Shown here piece by piece: positions 1 through 8,271 of a stretch of DNA of 64,000 nt (position 1 is the stretch's first letter; each line of letters begins with the position of its first letter). The translations under genes were made by a program, and so were the position numbers. This stretch comes from Pseudonocardia sp. (GTDB lineage: Bacteria; Actinomycetota; Actinomycetes; Mycobacteriales; Pseudonocardiaceae). A model generated the notes under the pieces. The model did no database searches. It worked only from the letters and a program-made list of their open reading frames with translations, and had not been told where the DNA came from. Location: NCBI RefSeq assembly GCF_025465255.1, contig NZ_JAODNI010000112.1, positions 1-64,000 on the forward strand. Direction: 5' to 3'.

Positions 1-105
1 AAGGACGGCCGTCCCGCCCTGCAGGCGCGGCACGGCGACCTCGACCGCGCGTTGCACGTGGCGACCGGGGACGATGCGGACGCCGGCGCGCGGACCACGC
101 AACCT

Positions 106-789
106 TCACCTGGCCCGGCACGGCGCGGACCCACGGCGCACCCGGTTCCCCCGGCTTCGCAACTCGACACTCCCATGACCGTCTCCACCACGACGGCGGC
201 GATCACGACCCGGCCGCCCGAAGGTGCCCGACGTCGTACCGGCGAGCGGCCGGCGGTCCGGCCGGACGAGTCGGAGGCGCCCCGTACCACTCCCGGGCGT
301 CCCGAGCAGGGTCACACCAGGGCTCCCGGCGCAGCTCACCGCACCGACACGGCCCGTCCCGCCGGCCGGCCCCGTCCTCCCGAGCCCGCTCGCTCGCACG
401 ACCGGCCGCGGGCTCTCGGCGAGGGAAGCCCTGCCGTCCGGCCCCGCCCTGCCGAGCGTGCTCGCCCGGCCGACCACCGGCGCCCTGCCAAGCAGCGACG
501 CCCGGCCGACGAGGGACGCCGAGCCGACCAGCCCCGCCGCGCCGAGCCCGCCCGCTCCGCCGACCAGCCCCGGGCTCCCGACCAGCCCGGCTCTCCCGGT
601 GCAGGCCGCACTCCCGGCCGGTCCGGCGGCTCCGAACCGGCTCACCGTTCGGATCAGACCGGCACTGCCGACTCCCGGCCGGCCGGCCGGGACCGCGGCG
701 GCCGGAACGCCGATCGCGGGCGGCAGCAGCAGCCCGCACACGACGACCCGCACGGCGGGCGAAGCGCCGATGCGGGGGCACAGGGCCAC
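106..789 (-). CDS. putative secreted Gly/Ala-rich repeat protein
   Basis: No family recognised. The GTG start follows a GAGGA ribosome binding site, and the first 35 residues look like a signal peptide: a short charged start, a hydrophobic VVVCGLLLPPAIGV core and an Ala-rich cleavage region. Residues about 65-130 carry a degenerate six-residue repeat of the type (L/V)(L/V/G)GRA(S/P/G). The gene lies about 90 bases downstream of the ABC transporter on the same strand. The plus strand also has long open frames here because the repeats are Pro/Arg/Ala-coding on both strands and share the same wobble column, so codon bias cannot settle the strand. The signal peptide and ribosome binding site favour this reading; it may still be non-coding repeat DNA. 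Confidence 0.4.
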   Translation of the reverse strand: MALCPRIGASPAVRVVVCGLLLPPAIGVPAAAVPAGRPGVGSAGLIRTVSRFGAAGPAGSAACTGRAGLVGSPGLVGGAGGLGAAGLVGSASLVGRASLLGRAPVVGRASTLGRAGPDGRASLAESPRPVVRASGLGRTGPAGGTGRVGAVSCAGSPGVTLLGTPGSGTGRLRLVRPDRRPLAGTTSGTFGRPGRDRRRRGGDGHGSVELRSRGNRVRRGSAPCRAR

Positions 790-876
790 GACCGTTCCTC
801 GGGAAGGAGCGGGTCCTAGCCTAGCGCGGGCATTCCAGCCGCCGAGCCGGCCACGAGCCGCGGCCGCTCCAGCCGC

Positions 877-2676
877 TCAGGCAGCCAGTGCGGCGTAGCG
901 GCCGTTGTTCGCGACAAGGTCCCCGTGGGTCCCGGACTCGACGACGCGCCCGTGGTCGACCACCGCGATCTCGTCCGCGCCGCGCACCGTCGAGAGCCGG
1001 TGGGCGATGGTGATCGTGGTGCGGCCGTGGGCGAGGGCGTCGAAGGCCCGCTGCACGGCGCGCTCGGTCTCGGTGTCCAGTGCGCTCGTCGCCTCGTCGA
1101 GGATCAGGACGCGCGGGTCCCGCAGGAGGGTGCGGGCGATCGCGAGGCGCTGCTTCTCGCCGCCGGAGAAACGGTGCCCGCGAGAGCCGACGGTCGTGTC
1201 GTAGCCGTCCGGCAGCGCGGAGATCAGGTCGTGGACCTGGGCGGCGCGCGCGGCGGCTTCGATCTCCTCGTCGGTCGCGTCCGGCTTGGCGTAGCGCAGG
1301 TTCTCCCGCACGGACGTGTGCAGCAGGTACGTCTCCTGGCTCACGACGCCGACGATCGACGCCAGATCGGCCAGGGTCATGTCGCGCAGGTCCACGCCGT
1401 CGATCGTCACGCGGCCGGCGTCCGGGTCGTGGAGCCGGGCGGCCAGGGCGGCGAGCGTGCTCTTGCCCGAACCGGTCTCGCCGACCAGCGCCAGCGTCGA
1501 GCCGGCCGGGACGTCCAGGCTCACGCCCGCGACGGCGGCGGAGTCGCTGCCGGGATAGGCGAAGGTGACGTCCTCGAACCGCACGTGCCCCTGCACGGTC
1601 GCCGGATCGACGTCGACCGGGGACTCCGGGTCGTCGACCTCGACGGGCAGGTCCAGGTACTCGAATATCCGCGCGAACAGGGCGAGCGAGCTGACCAGCG
1701 AGACGCTGACGTTGAGCAGGCCCGTGATCGGCCGGAACAGCCCGGCCTGGAGCGAGGTGAACGCGACCAGGGTGCCGATCGTCATCGTGCCGGCGGTGAG
1801 CGGGAGGCCCGCCGAGAGGTAGATGACCGCGGGGATCGCGGCGAAGATGACGCCGGTCGAGGCCATCCGCCAGCGCCCGGCCAGCTGCGAGCGCAGCTCC
1901 AGGTCGATCAGCCGACTCGACGACGCGGTGAACCGCCGCACGAGCGCGGGCCCGGCACCCATGGTCTTGCTGAGCTGGATCCCGCTGATCGACAGCCCCT
2001 CCTCGACGGTCACGTTGAGGTCCGCGAGCTCGCGCTGCTGCGCGGCGGTGATCGTGCGGCGCATCTGCGCGACGCGACGGGTCAGGTAGATCGCGGGCGG
2101 CATGACCACGAGCGAGATCAGGGTGAGCCGCCAGGACAGCGCGGCCATAGCTGCGGCCGTCGCGACCGCGGTCGTGAGGTTGGAGGCGACGGACGTGGCC
2201 GTCGAGGTGACGACGGACTGCATGCCGCCGATGTCGTTGGTGATGCGGGACTGCACCTCGCCGGTGCGGGTCCGGGTGAAGAAGCCGATGGACTGGCGCT
2301 GCAGGTGCGCAAAGACGTCCGTGCGCAGCCGGTGCATCACCTGCTGGCCGATCTTCGTGCTGATCCAGGTCTGGATCACGCCGAACGCGGCGGTCACGGT
2401 GGCGACACCGACCATGCCGGCGACCAGCCAGATCAGCAGGGTGAGGTTCCGGTCCGGCAGCGCGGTGTCGATCACCGAGCGCAGCAGGAACGGGGAGGCG
2501 GTCGCGACCAGGGACGACGCGACGATGATCGCGACGACCGCGGCGAGCGGCCTGCTGTAGGGGGCGAAGAGCCGGCCGATGCGGCGAAGCGAGACCTCGC
2601 GGGCCTGCTTCCGCTCGGCGGCGGTGACGGTGCGGCGGCCGCCTCGGCGGGGACCGTCCTCGGGCGTGGTGACCAA
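877..2676 (-). CDS. ABC exporter, fused permease and ATPase
   Basis: A 599-residue half-transporter of the multidrug/lipid exporter type (ABCB-like). The N-terminal half has about six membrane segments (residues 43-330) and the C-terminal half is the ATPase: Walker A GETGSGKST at 399-407, signature FSGGE at 503-507, Walker B VLILDEATSALD at 523-534 and an H-loop in TIAHRLS near 558. It should work as a homodimer in the cell membrane, driving efflux with ATP. The TTG start is supported by GAGGAG six bases upstream. It is divergent from a MarR regulator with a palindrome between them, which suggests ligand-induced derepression. The substrate cannot be read from the sequence. Confidence 0.93.
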   Translation of the reverse strand: MVTTPEDGPRRGGRRTVTAAERKQAREVSLRRIGRLFAPYSRPLAAVVAIIVASSLVATASPFLLRSVIDTALPDRNLTLLIWLVAGMVGVATVTAAFGVIQTWISTKIGQQVMHRLRTDVFAHLQRQSIGFFTRTRTGEVQSRITNDIGGMQSVVTSTATSVASNLTTAVATAAAMAALSWRLTLISLVVMPPAIYLTRRVAQMRRTITAAQQRELADLNVTVEEGLSISGIQLSKTMGAGPALVRRFTASSSRLIDLELRSQLAGRWRMASTGVIFAAIPAVIYLSAGLPLTAGTMTIGTLVAFTSLQAGLFRPITGLLNVSVSLVSSLALFARIFEYLDLPVEVDDPESPVDVDPATVQGHVRFEDVTFAYPGSDSAAVAGVSLDVPAGSTLALVGETGSGKSTLAALAARLHDPDAGRVTIDGVDLRDMTLADLASIVGVVSQETYLLHTSVRENLRYAKPDATDEEIEAAARAAQVHDLISALPDGYDTTVGSRGHRFSGGEKQRLAIARTLLRDPRVLILDEATSALDTETERAVQRAFDALAHGRTTITIAHRLSTVRGADEIAVVDHGRVVESGTHGDLVANNGRYAALAA

Positions 2677-2713
2677 ATGTGACTCCTCGTGTCGACCGAA
2701 TATGCTGAGGTTA

Positions 2714-2726
2714 CCTCATCATGAGG
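2714..2726. promoter_or_regulatory. inverted repeat, likely MarR operator
   Basis: CCTCAT-C-ATGAGG is a perfect inverted repeat with a one-base centre, placed in the short gap between the divergent ABC exporter and MarR genes. This is the expected position for an autoregulatory MarR site that also shuts off the exporter. Binding itself is inferred. Confidence 0.5.
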
Positions 2727-2758
2727 AGGCAACACGAGTTCTTGCTACGGTATTCCCC

Positions 2759-3190
2759 GTGCTGCACGACGCGGACCCGGACCGGGACGAGACGCTCTCG
2801 GAGGCCTTCTGGGCCGTCGCGCGCCGGTTGCGCGAGCTCAACCGGGAGGCGCTGGCCCCTTGGGACGTCACGCCGTCGCAGTTCCGGGCGATCGGGGTGC
2901 TCTCCCGGCACGGGACGATGCGTCAGGGCGAGCTGGCCGAGCACCTGCGCATCGCGCCGCGCTCGACCACCGAGGTCGTCGACGACCTGCAGGAACGCGG
3001 CCTCGCCGAGCGGGCGCCGGACCCGAAGGACCGCCGCGCCACGCTCGTCGAGCTCACGGAGAAGGGCACCGAGCTCGTCGACGCGGTCCGCACCGCCCGG
3101 CACGCGGGCTCGGAGGGTTTCTTCGCCGGCCTCGACGACCAGGACCGCGCGGACCTCACCCGGATATTGATGCGCCTGCGGCGCCCGTGA
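2759..3190 (+). CDS. MarR family transcriptional regulator
   Basis: About 143 residues, a normal MarR length. The winged helix-turn-helix spans roughly residues 35-100, with the typical recognition and wing sequence RSTTEVVDDLQERGLAER followed by DPKDRRATLVELTEKG. The in-frame ATG at 2702 would start upstream of the palindrome at 2714-2726, so the GTG at 2759 is preferred, although no strong ribosome binding site precedes it and the message could be nearly leaderless. Divergent orientation with the ABC exporter suggests it represses both itself and the exporter. Confidence 0.88.
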   Translation: MLHDADPDRDETLSEAFWAVARRLRELNREALAPWDVTPSQFRAIGVLSRHGTMRQGELAEHLRIAPRSTTEVVDDLQERGLAERAPDPKDRRATLVELTEKGTELVDAVRTARHAGSEGFFAGLDDQDRADLTRILMRLRRP

Positions 3191-3328
3191 GCGGAAATCG
3201 TTGCCCCGGCGACGACAACCGCGCGCACGAGCGCCGGAGGCGCGGACGCGTGCGACGTGATGACCAAATCGGTCCGCCACGACGAACATGCGGGTGGACG
3301 ATGGTGAGACCCCCGGCCAAGGAGGACC

Positions 3329-3508
3329 ATGGCGGAACCACAGGTGAAGGGGCCCGCCTCCTACTTCCCCTCGATCGAGAAGAAGTACGGGCGCCCGATC
3401 GCGGAGTGGAAGGAGCTCCTCCGCGGCGCGGGGCCGACGACGCACAAGGAGCTCGTGACCTGGCTCAAGACCGAGCACGGATCACCTGGACCTGCCAGGA
3501 CGAGCTGA
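3329..3508 (+). pseudogene. DUF4287 protein, C-terminus lost
   Basis: The reading frame begins MAEPQVKGPASYFPSIEKKY and continues to WLKTEHG, matching the first 50 or so residues of small actinobacterial DUF4287 proteins of about 70 residues. After TEHG the usual GHGHA-type tail is missing and unrelated residues (SPGPARTS) lead to a stop. The break is near position 3480, the same point at which the convergent gene on the other strand loses its end. The ribosome binding site AGGAGG sits just upstream of the ATG, so the gene was once functional. A deletion joining two convergent genes is the simplest explanation. Confidence 0.6.
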
Positions 3509-3761
3509 CCCGGCTGCCCCGGCTCGTCGGCGCCCCCCAGCGCTCGGACCGGTCGATCAGCCGGGTGTACTCCCCGGGGTCGTCGGACACGGGCTGGTCG
3601 TCCTGCGACTCGTCGTACCCCGGGTTCGCGGTGAGCGTCGGGACGACGAGGTCCTTGCGCGGGGTGAGCCGCACTGTGGCCCGGACGGTGTCACCGGGCC
3701 GGAGGACCTCCCGGTCCGTCACGATCTCGATCTCCGCGGCCGGTCTCCCGAAGCCCAGCAT
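3465..3761 (-). pseudogene. arrestin-like (Spo0M-type) protein, truncated
   Basis: It starts MLGFGRPAAEIEIVTDREVLRPGDTVRATV, which resembles the first beta-strands of arrestin-like Spo0M/sporulation-control proteins. Only about 98 residues remain, whereas such proteins normally run beyond 200. Near the end a WQVQV segment looks like a later beta-strand of the same fold, and then the frame runs into sequence that belongs to the opposing DUF4287 gene. The truncation point near 3480-3500 is shared with that gene. The family call is moderate because only the first domain is left. Confidence 0.45.
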
Positions 3762-3804
3762 TCTGCGCCTTTCGTCGGGTTCGCCGACGATCCTGCCGCA
3801 CCGC

Positions 3805-4659
3805 TCAGGCCACGTGGAGCGACCTCTTCGACAGCCCCATCCAGAACCCGTCGATCGTGGACTCCCGCGCCGCCTCCGGGTCCGCCGAGGCGCCCAGGGT
3901 CACGAACAGCGGGATGAAATGCTCGACCGTCGGGTGCGCGTACGGCATGCCCGGCGCCCGGGTGCGGTAGTTCGCCAGCTCGTCGACGTCGCCCCGGGCC
4001 AGCGCCTCCGCCGCCCAGGCGTCGAAGTCCGCCGACCAGCCGGGCGTCGTCCTGCCGAGGAAGTCGTCGCGGGTCAGGAACGGCAGACCGTGCGTGGTGA
4101 AGCCGGACCCGACCACCAGCACGCCCTCCTCGCGCAGCGCGCGGAGCCGGGTGCCGAGCGCCAGCAGCCGCGCCGGGTCGGAGGTCGGGAGGCTGAGCTG
4201 CAGCACCGGGATGTCCGCATCCGGGTACATGATCTTCAGCGGCACCCAGGCGCCGTGGTCCAGCCCGCGGGTGCGGCTCTCGTGGACCTCCTCGCCGTCA
4301 CCGAGGGCGGCGAGCACCCGCTTCGCCAGGGCACTCGCGTCGGGGGTGTCGTAGCGCATCCGGTAGTACATCGGGTCGAAGCCGCCGAAGTCGTAGACCG
4401 GCGTGACGTGCGCGTCGCTGCTGGACAGGGTGAGCGGCGCCGCCTCCCAGTGCGCGGAGACGATCAGCACCGCCTTGGGCCTCGGCATCGACCGCGCCCA
4501 CGCGAACAGCTGCGCCATCCAGACCGGGTCCTCGAACAGCGGCGGCGCGCCGTGGCTCAGGTAGAGCGCCGGCAGCGCCCCGTCCTCGGGGGTCCAGACG
4601 GCGTGCTCGCCCGCCTTCGCGACGTTCGCGAGGTGCAGGTCGAACGGGTGGACGGACAT
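3805..4659 (-). CDS. DODA-type extradiol ring-opening dioxygenase
   Basis: A 284-residue member of the LigB/DODA family, which opens catechol-type rings (for example 4,5-DOPA) using one active-site iron. Visible motifs are LYLSHGAPP near residue 34, IVSAHWE near 66, RGLDHGAWVPL near 130 and HPTVEHFIPLFV near 242; these carry the conserved histidines and acids of the metal site. A long inverted repeat lies directly upstream, so the gene is probably controlled by a dimeric repressor. No neighbouring ring-cleavage genes are present, and the true substrate is open. Confidence 0.88.
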   Translation of the reverse strand: MSVHPFDLHLANVAKAGEHAVWTPEDGALPALYLSHGAPPLFEDPVWMAQLFAWARSMPRPKAVLIVSAHWEAAPLTLSSSDAHVTPVYDFGGFDPMYYRMRYDTPDASALAKRVLAALGDGEEVHESRTRGLDHGAWVPLKIMYPDADIPVLQLSLPTSDPARLLALGTRLRALREEGVLVVGSGFTTHGLPFLTRDDFLGRTTPGWSADFDAWAAEALARGDVDELANYRTRAPGMPYAHPTVEHFIPLFVTLGASADPEAARESTIDGFWMGLSKRSLHVA

Positions 4660-4669
4660 CGTGCACTCC

Positions 4670-4692
4670 TTGGTTGTTCAACTCTCAACCAA
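4670..4692. promoter_or_regulatory. inverted repeat operator upstream of the dioxygenase
   Basis: Arms TTGGTTG (4670-4676) and CAACCAA (4686-4692) are perfectly complementary around a nine-base centre that itself contains TTCAACTC. The layout resembles operators of MarR-, PadR- or HxlR-type repressors. It sits about 10 bases upstream of the dioxygenase start. No dedicated regulator gene adjoins it. Confidence 0.5.
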
Positions 4693-4730
4693 AGTACACC
4701 GGTTCGGGAGAGCTCAGCGCCCGAGGCGCG

Positions 4731-4838
4731 GTGACGAAGACCGAACTGCCCACCTTCGAGGAGTTCACGGACCTCGTCGGGCTGCCAGAGATCCGCGAAC
4801 AGGAGCGCCGCTACGCCGCCTGCGGCCGGGAGGGCTGA
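4731..4838 (+). CDS. possible 35-residue peptide
   Basis: A short open frame MTKTELPTFEEFTDLVGLPE... with a GTG start and GAGG a few bases upstream. The composition is ordinary for a protein (acidic, no low-complexity run), but it has no recognisable family and could equally be the surviving 3' end of a lost gene. Listed because it fills the gap between the dioxygenase and the reductase. Confidence 0.25.
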   Translation: MTKTELPTFEEFTDLVGLPEIREQERRYAACGREG

Positions 4839-4897
4839 GCGACGCATCTCTCACCCGGCGTCCGACGCCGCTCGCGCGGGCTTGCGACACTGAACGC

Positions 4898-6163
4898 ATG
4901 AACGTCTCCCGCCCGCTCCCCGGTTCGACCGACCTCCTCGTCGTCGGCGCGGGGCCCGCGGGATCGGCCGCCGCCGCGTGGGCCGCCCGGCACGGTCTCG
5001 ACGTCGTGCTGGCGGACGCCGCGCTGTTCCCCCGGGACAAGACCTGCGGGGACGGGCTGACCCCGCGCGCGATCGCCGAGCTGGACCGCCTGGGCCTCGG
5101 CGAGTGGGTGCGGTCGCACGGCTCCAACCGGGGCCTGCGCGCCGCCGGGTTCGGCCAGGAGCTGGAGCTCCCGTGGCCCGGGGGCTCGCTCCCCGGTACC
5201 GGCAGCGCGGTCGCCCGCACGGAGCTGGACGCGAAGATCCGGGACGTGGCGCTCGAGTCCGGCGCGGTCCCGATGGAGGGCGCCAAGGCCGTCGACGTTG
5301 AGCGGGACGGCGAGCGGATCTCGGGAGTCGTGTTCGCCCTGGAGGACGGCACCACCACGACCGTCCGGTGCGAGCGTGTCGTCGTCGCGGACGGCGCGCG
5401 CTCCACGCTCGGCCGGGTGCTCGGCCGGGAGTGGCACAAGGACACCGCCTACGGCGTCGCGGCGCGCGGCTACATCCGCTCCGGCCGCAGCGACGACCCG
5501 TGGATCTCCTCCCATCTGGAGCTGCGCGGCACCTCCGACGCCGTGCTGGCCGGCTACGGCTGGGTGTTCCCACTGAACAACGGCGAGGTCAACATCGGCG
5601 TCGGCACCCTCGCCACCGACGCACGCCCGGCCAAGGTGCGCCTGCGCGGGCTGATCGAGCACTACGCGGACATGCGGCGGGACGACTGGCAGCTCGACGG
5701 CCCGGTGCGGCTCCCGGCGTCGGCGCTGCTCCCGATGGGCGGCGCGGTCTCCGGCGTCGCCGGCCCGAACTGGGCGCTGATCGGCGACGCGGCGGGCTGC
5801 GTGAACCCGCTCAACGGCGAGGGCATCGACTACGGCATGGAGACCGGACGGGTGGTGGCCGAGCTGCTGATCGGCGAGAAGGACCTCGCCGTCGCGTGGC
5901 CCGCCACCCTGCGCACCCACTACGGGCAGGCGTTCTCGATCGCGCGCCGCCTCGCCGGGCTGCTCACGCTCCCCCGGCTGCTCCCCTTCGCGGGGCCGAT
6001 CGGGATGCGCTCGCGCTCCCTGATGACGGTGGCGCTCCGGGTGATGGGGAACTTCGTCACCGACGAGGACCGGGACCTGACCGCGCGGGCCTGGCGGGCG
6101 GCCGGGAAGCTCTCCCTGCGGTTCGACGAGCGCCCGCCCTTCCCCGCCGCCGACCTGCGCTAG
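4898..6163 (+). CDS. geranylgeranyl reductase family FAD oxidoreductase
   Basis: 421 residues. The N-terminal FAD-binding fold is clear: LLVVGAGPAGSAAAAWAARHGLDVVLAD at residues 13-40, then FPRDKTCGDGLTPRA, a hallmark of geranylgeranyl reductases. The second FAD motif WALIGDAAGCVNPLNGEGIDYGMETG is near residue 295. In actinobacteria such proteins hydrogenate polyprenyl chains, typically reducing double bonds of menaquinone or lipid carriers; that substrate is inferred. The ATG at 4898 fits the usual N-terminus. A strong hairpin follows the stop. Confidence 0.88.
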   Translation: MNVSRPLPGSTDLLVVGAGPAGSAAAAWAARHGLDVVLADAALFPRDKTCGDGLTPRAIAELDRLGLGEWVRSHGSNRGLRAAGFGQELELPWPGGSLPGTGSAVARTELDAKIRDVALESGAVPMEGAKAVDVERDGERISGVVFALEDGTTTTVRCERVVVADGARSTLGRVLGREWHKDTAYGVAARGYIRSGRSDDPWISSHLELRGTSDAVLAGYGWVFPLNNGEVNIGVGTLATDARPAKVRLRGLIEHYADMRRDDWQLDGPVRLPASALLPMGGAVSGVAGPNWALIGDAAGCVNPLNGEGIDYGMETGRVVAELLIGEKDLAVAWPATLRTHYGQAFSIARRLAGLLTLPRLLPFAGPIGMRSRSLMTVALRVMGNFVTDEDRDLTARAWRAAGKLSLRFDERPPFPAADLR

Positions 6164-6210
6164 AGGGTCTGTCCTGCAGATCTGTGCCGGAGATCCGCAG
6201 GACGGACCCT
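6164..6210. terminator. bidirectional hairpin terminator
   Basis: The arms beginning AGGGTCTGTCCTGC (6164-6177) and ending GCAGGACGGACCCT (6197-6210) pair almost perfectly, with inner AGATC arms extending the stem. It lies exactly between the convergent reductase gene and the remnant of the sensor gene, as expected for a shared terminator. Confidence 0.7.
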
Positions 6211-6215
6211 GAGGG

Positions 6216-7244
6216 TTCCGGTAGACGAGGAACGCGACGTCGTCGTGGTCGTGGTCGTCCACGAGTAGCCGGTTCGCCACCAGGTCGATCACGGCCTCGG
6301 CGGGGAGATCGCGGGCGGCGGTCAGGGCGGCGACCGCCCGGTCCACACCGTTGTCGACGTCGTCGTCCGGGCGCTCGACCAGGCCGTCCGTGTAGAGCAT
6401 CAGGGTCGAGCCCGCCGGGAGCGGCGCGACGGCCTCGGGCCTGCGGACGCGCGCGAACAGCTCGGGCGGGGAGAACGGCTTGGCGAGGTAGTCGTCCGCG
6501 CCGGCGGCCAGGCCGTCGACGGCCGCCTCCTCGCCCGCCCGCGCGGAGAGCAGCACGACCGGCGTCGTCGCCGTGGCCGGGTCCGCACGCAGCGCCGCGA
6601 GCAGGCCGAGCCCGTCGAGGCGGGGCATCATCACGTCCGCGAGCACCAGGTCCGGGATCTCCCGGCGGATCGCGGACCGGGCCGACGTCCGGGCTGTCCA
6701 CCTCGGCGGCGAGGCCCGCCCGCCGCGCCCCCGCGAGCGGCTCCGCGGTGTCGGCCAGGGCGTCCTCGGCCGGGCCCGGCGTCCGCAGCTCGTGGCTGAT
6801 CCCGGTGAAGAACTCGGTGCGCGCCCGGTCGAGCTCGGCCAGCGCCTCGGTCCGGCGCTGCGCGGCGTCATAGGCCTGGGCGTCGGTGACGGCGGAGCCG
6901 ACCTGGCGGGCCACGAGGTCGACGAAGGAGCGGTGGTCCCCGTCGAGCCGCACGGTAGGGGCTGGCGCCGAGGACTCCGGGTGCCGGTGTCCGAGGATGG
7001 GCGCGTAGGGCGTCGTTGTAGATCATCCCGAGCTCGGGGCCCCCATGATCACCATGGCGAAGCGCGAGTTCATGCAGAGGGCGACGACCGAACGCAGCGC
7101 CGACGACCAGGTCCGCGGTTCCCCCGGCGGACTCGACGACCAGTCCTGCGCCGCCATGAGCTCGGCCAGCTCGCTACCCGGCAGGGTCACCCGCAGGTCG
7201 GCCGGGAGCGAGGCGCGGCGGTCGAGGCCGTCGGACACCAGCAC
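6216..7244 (-). pseudogene. hybrid sensor / SpoIIE phosphatase remnant
   Basis: Pieces of one large signalling protein appear in order but in different frames. N-terminal region: VSDGLDRRASLPADLRVTLP through LCMNSRFAMVIM, then a frameshift before a PAS-like MIYNDA / PILGHRHPES stretch. Next come a GAF end and a histidine-kinase box EFFTGISHELRTP near 6790; then a response-regulator receiver IPDLVLADVMMPRLDGLG with DDYLAKPFSPPELF (about 6450-6670); finally the C-terminus of a PP2C/SpoIIE phosphatase, LMLYTDGLVERP through DDVAFLVYRNPQG, ending near 6216. The kinase ATPase domain and most of the phosphatase are gone. An intact version would exceed 1000 residues. The two ANTAR genes upstream may have shared its pathway. 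Confidence 0.8.
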
Positions 7245-7487
7245 GCCTCGTTTCGGGCCACAGCCTGTCGGGGCCGCCGCGCCGGGCACGAGGAAAGGTT
7301 GTGGGCAACCGATTCTGCCGCACGTTCCGCGCCGACGCCCGTGCGGCGGGGCCTACGGGCACGCGATCGGCCACTCTTCGGCCGAAAGGCCTACCGCGCC
7401 GAGGCCGCTCGGCCAGCTCGCCGACCCGGGCCGAGGTCGACGTACTCCTCGGGTCTCGTGCGGCGGACGTGGAGCGGGAGACCAGGC

Positions 7488-8231
7488 CTAACGAGAGACC
7501 AGCAGGACCGCGGGATCGAGACCACCGACGGTGAGCCGGCGTGCGACGTCCGCGAGCCGCAGGTTGTTGGCCCGGACGTAGCGGCGCAGCAGGTCGAAGG
7601 CCTCGTTCATGTCCACCCCGGCGTGCTGGGCCAGCACCCCCTTCGCCTGCTCGATGACGACCCGGCTGTTCAGGGCGGTCTGCAGCTGCTCGTTGACCAC
7701 CTCGCCGCGGCGGATCAAACGCTCCGAGAGGATCCCTATCGTCGCGACGTCCGCGAGCGCCTGGCCCAGCACGAGATCGTCCTCGGGCAGCGGACCGGGC
7801 GCGTGGTGGAACAGGTTCAACGCCCCGATCGCCTGCCCGCGCAACCGGAGCGGGAGCGCGTGCACGGACCGGAACGCACCCCTGTTCTCCAGCGCCGCGA
7901 CGAACGCGGGCCATCGGTGCGCGGCCTCGGCGATGTCGTCGACGCGGACCACGACCGACCTCCGGTAGCAGTCCAGGCACGGCCCCTCGTCGCTCTGCAG
8001 CTGGAGCAGCTCCATCAGCTCGGCGTCCTCGCTCGACGCCGCGACCGCCCGCAGCGCGCCGCGGTTGTCCGCGAGGACCAGCCCGGCCGCGTCGGCGGAG
8101 AGCAGGTCGGCGCTGTAGCCCACGAGCCGGTCCAGCAGGTCGATGACGTCGTAGTCGTCGACCATCGTGTCGGCGAGCGCGACGAAGGCCCGGCCGATCC
8201 GCCGTTCCCGGTCGCCCAGTTCCGCGTTCAC
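7488..8231 (-). CDS. GAF-ANTAR antitermination regulator
   Basis: About 247 residues. A GAF sensor domain covers residues 20-165 (DLLSADAAGLVLADNRGALR, then the DEGPCLDCYR motif common in actinobacterial GAF-ANTAR proteins). A C-terminal ANTAR RNA-binding domain covers 180-240 (VIEQAKGVLAQHAGVDMNEAFDLLRRYVRANN). ANTAR proteins bind paired RNA hairpins to prevent termination. The GTG at 8231 is chosen because GGGGAG lies five bases before it; GTG at 8237 is also possible. It sits 40 bases downstream of a second ANTAR gene, so the two are probably co-transcribed. Confidence 0.88.
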   Translation of the reverse strand: MNAELGDRERRIGRAFVALADTMVDDYDVIDLLDRLVGYSADLLSADAAGLVLADNRGALRAVAASSEDAELMELLQLQSDEGPCLDCYRRSVVVRVDDIAEAAHRWPAFVAALENRGAFRSVHALPLRLRGQAIGALNLFHHAPGPLPEDDLVLGQALADVATIGILSERLIRRGEVVNEQLQTALNSRVVIEQAKGVLAQHAGVDMNEAFDLLRRYVRANNLRLADVARRLTVGGLDPAVLLVSR

Positions 8232-8271
8232 GCCCACTCCCCGTCCCCGTGTGGTTTCAGCCGGTGCTGCA

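Noticed and set aside
7294..7307. GGTTG-TGGG-CAACC as an operator of the decayed sensor gene
   Set aside because: The inverted repeat is short and lies upstream of a non-functional gene; no regulator can be linked to it.
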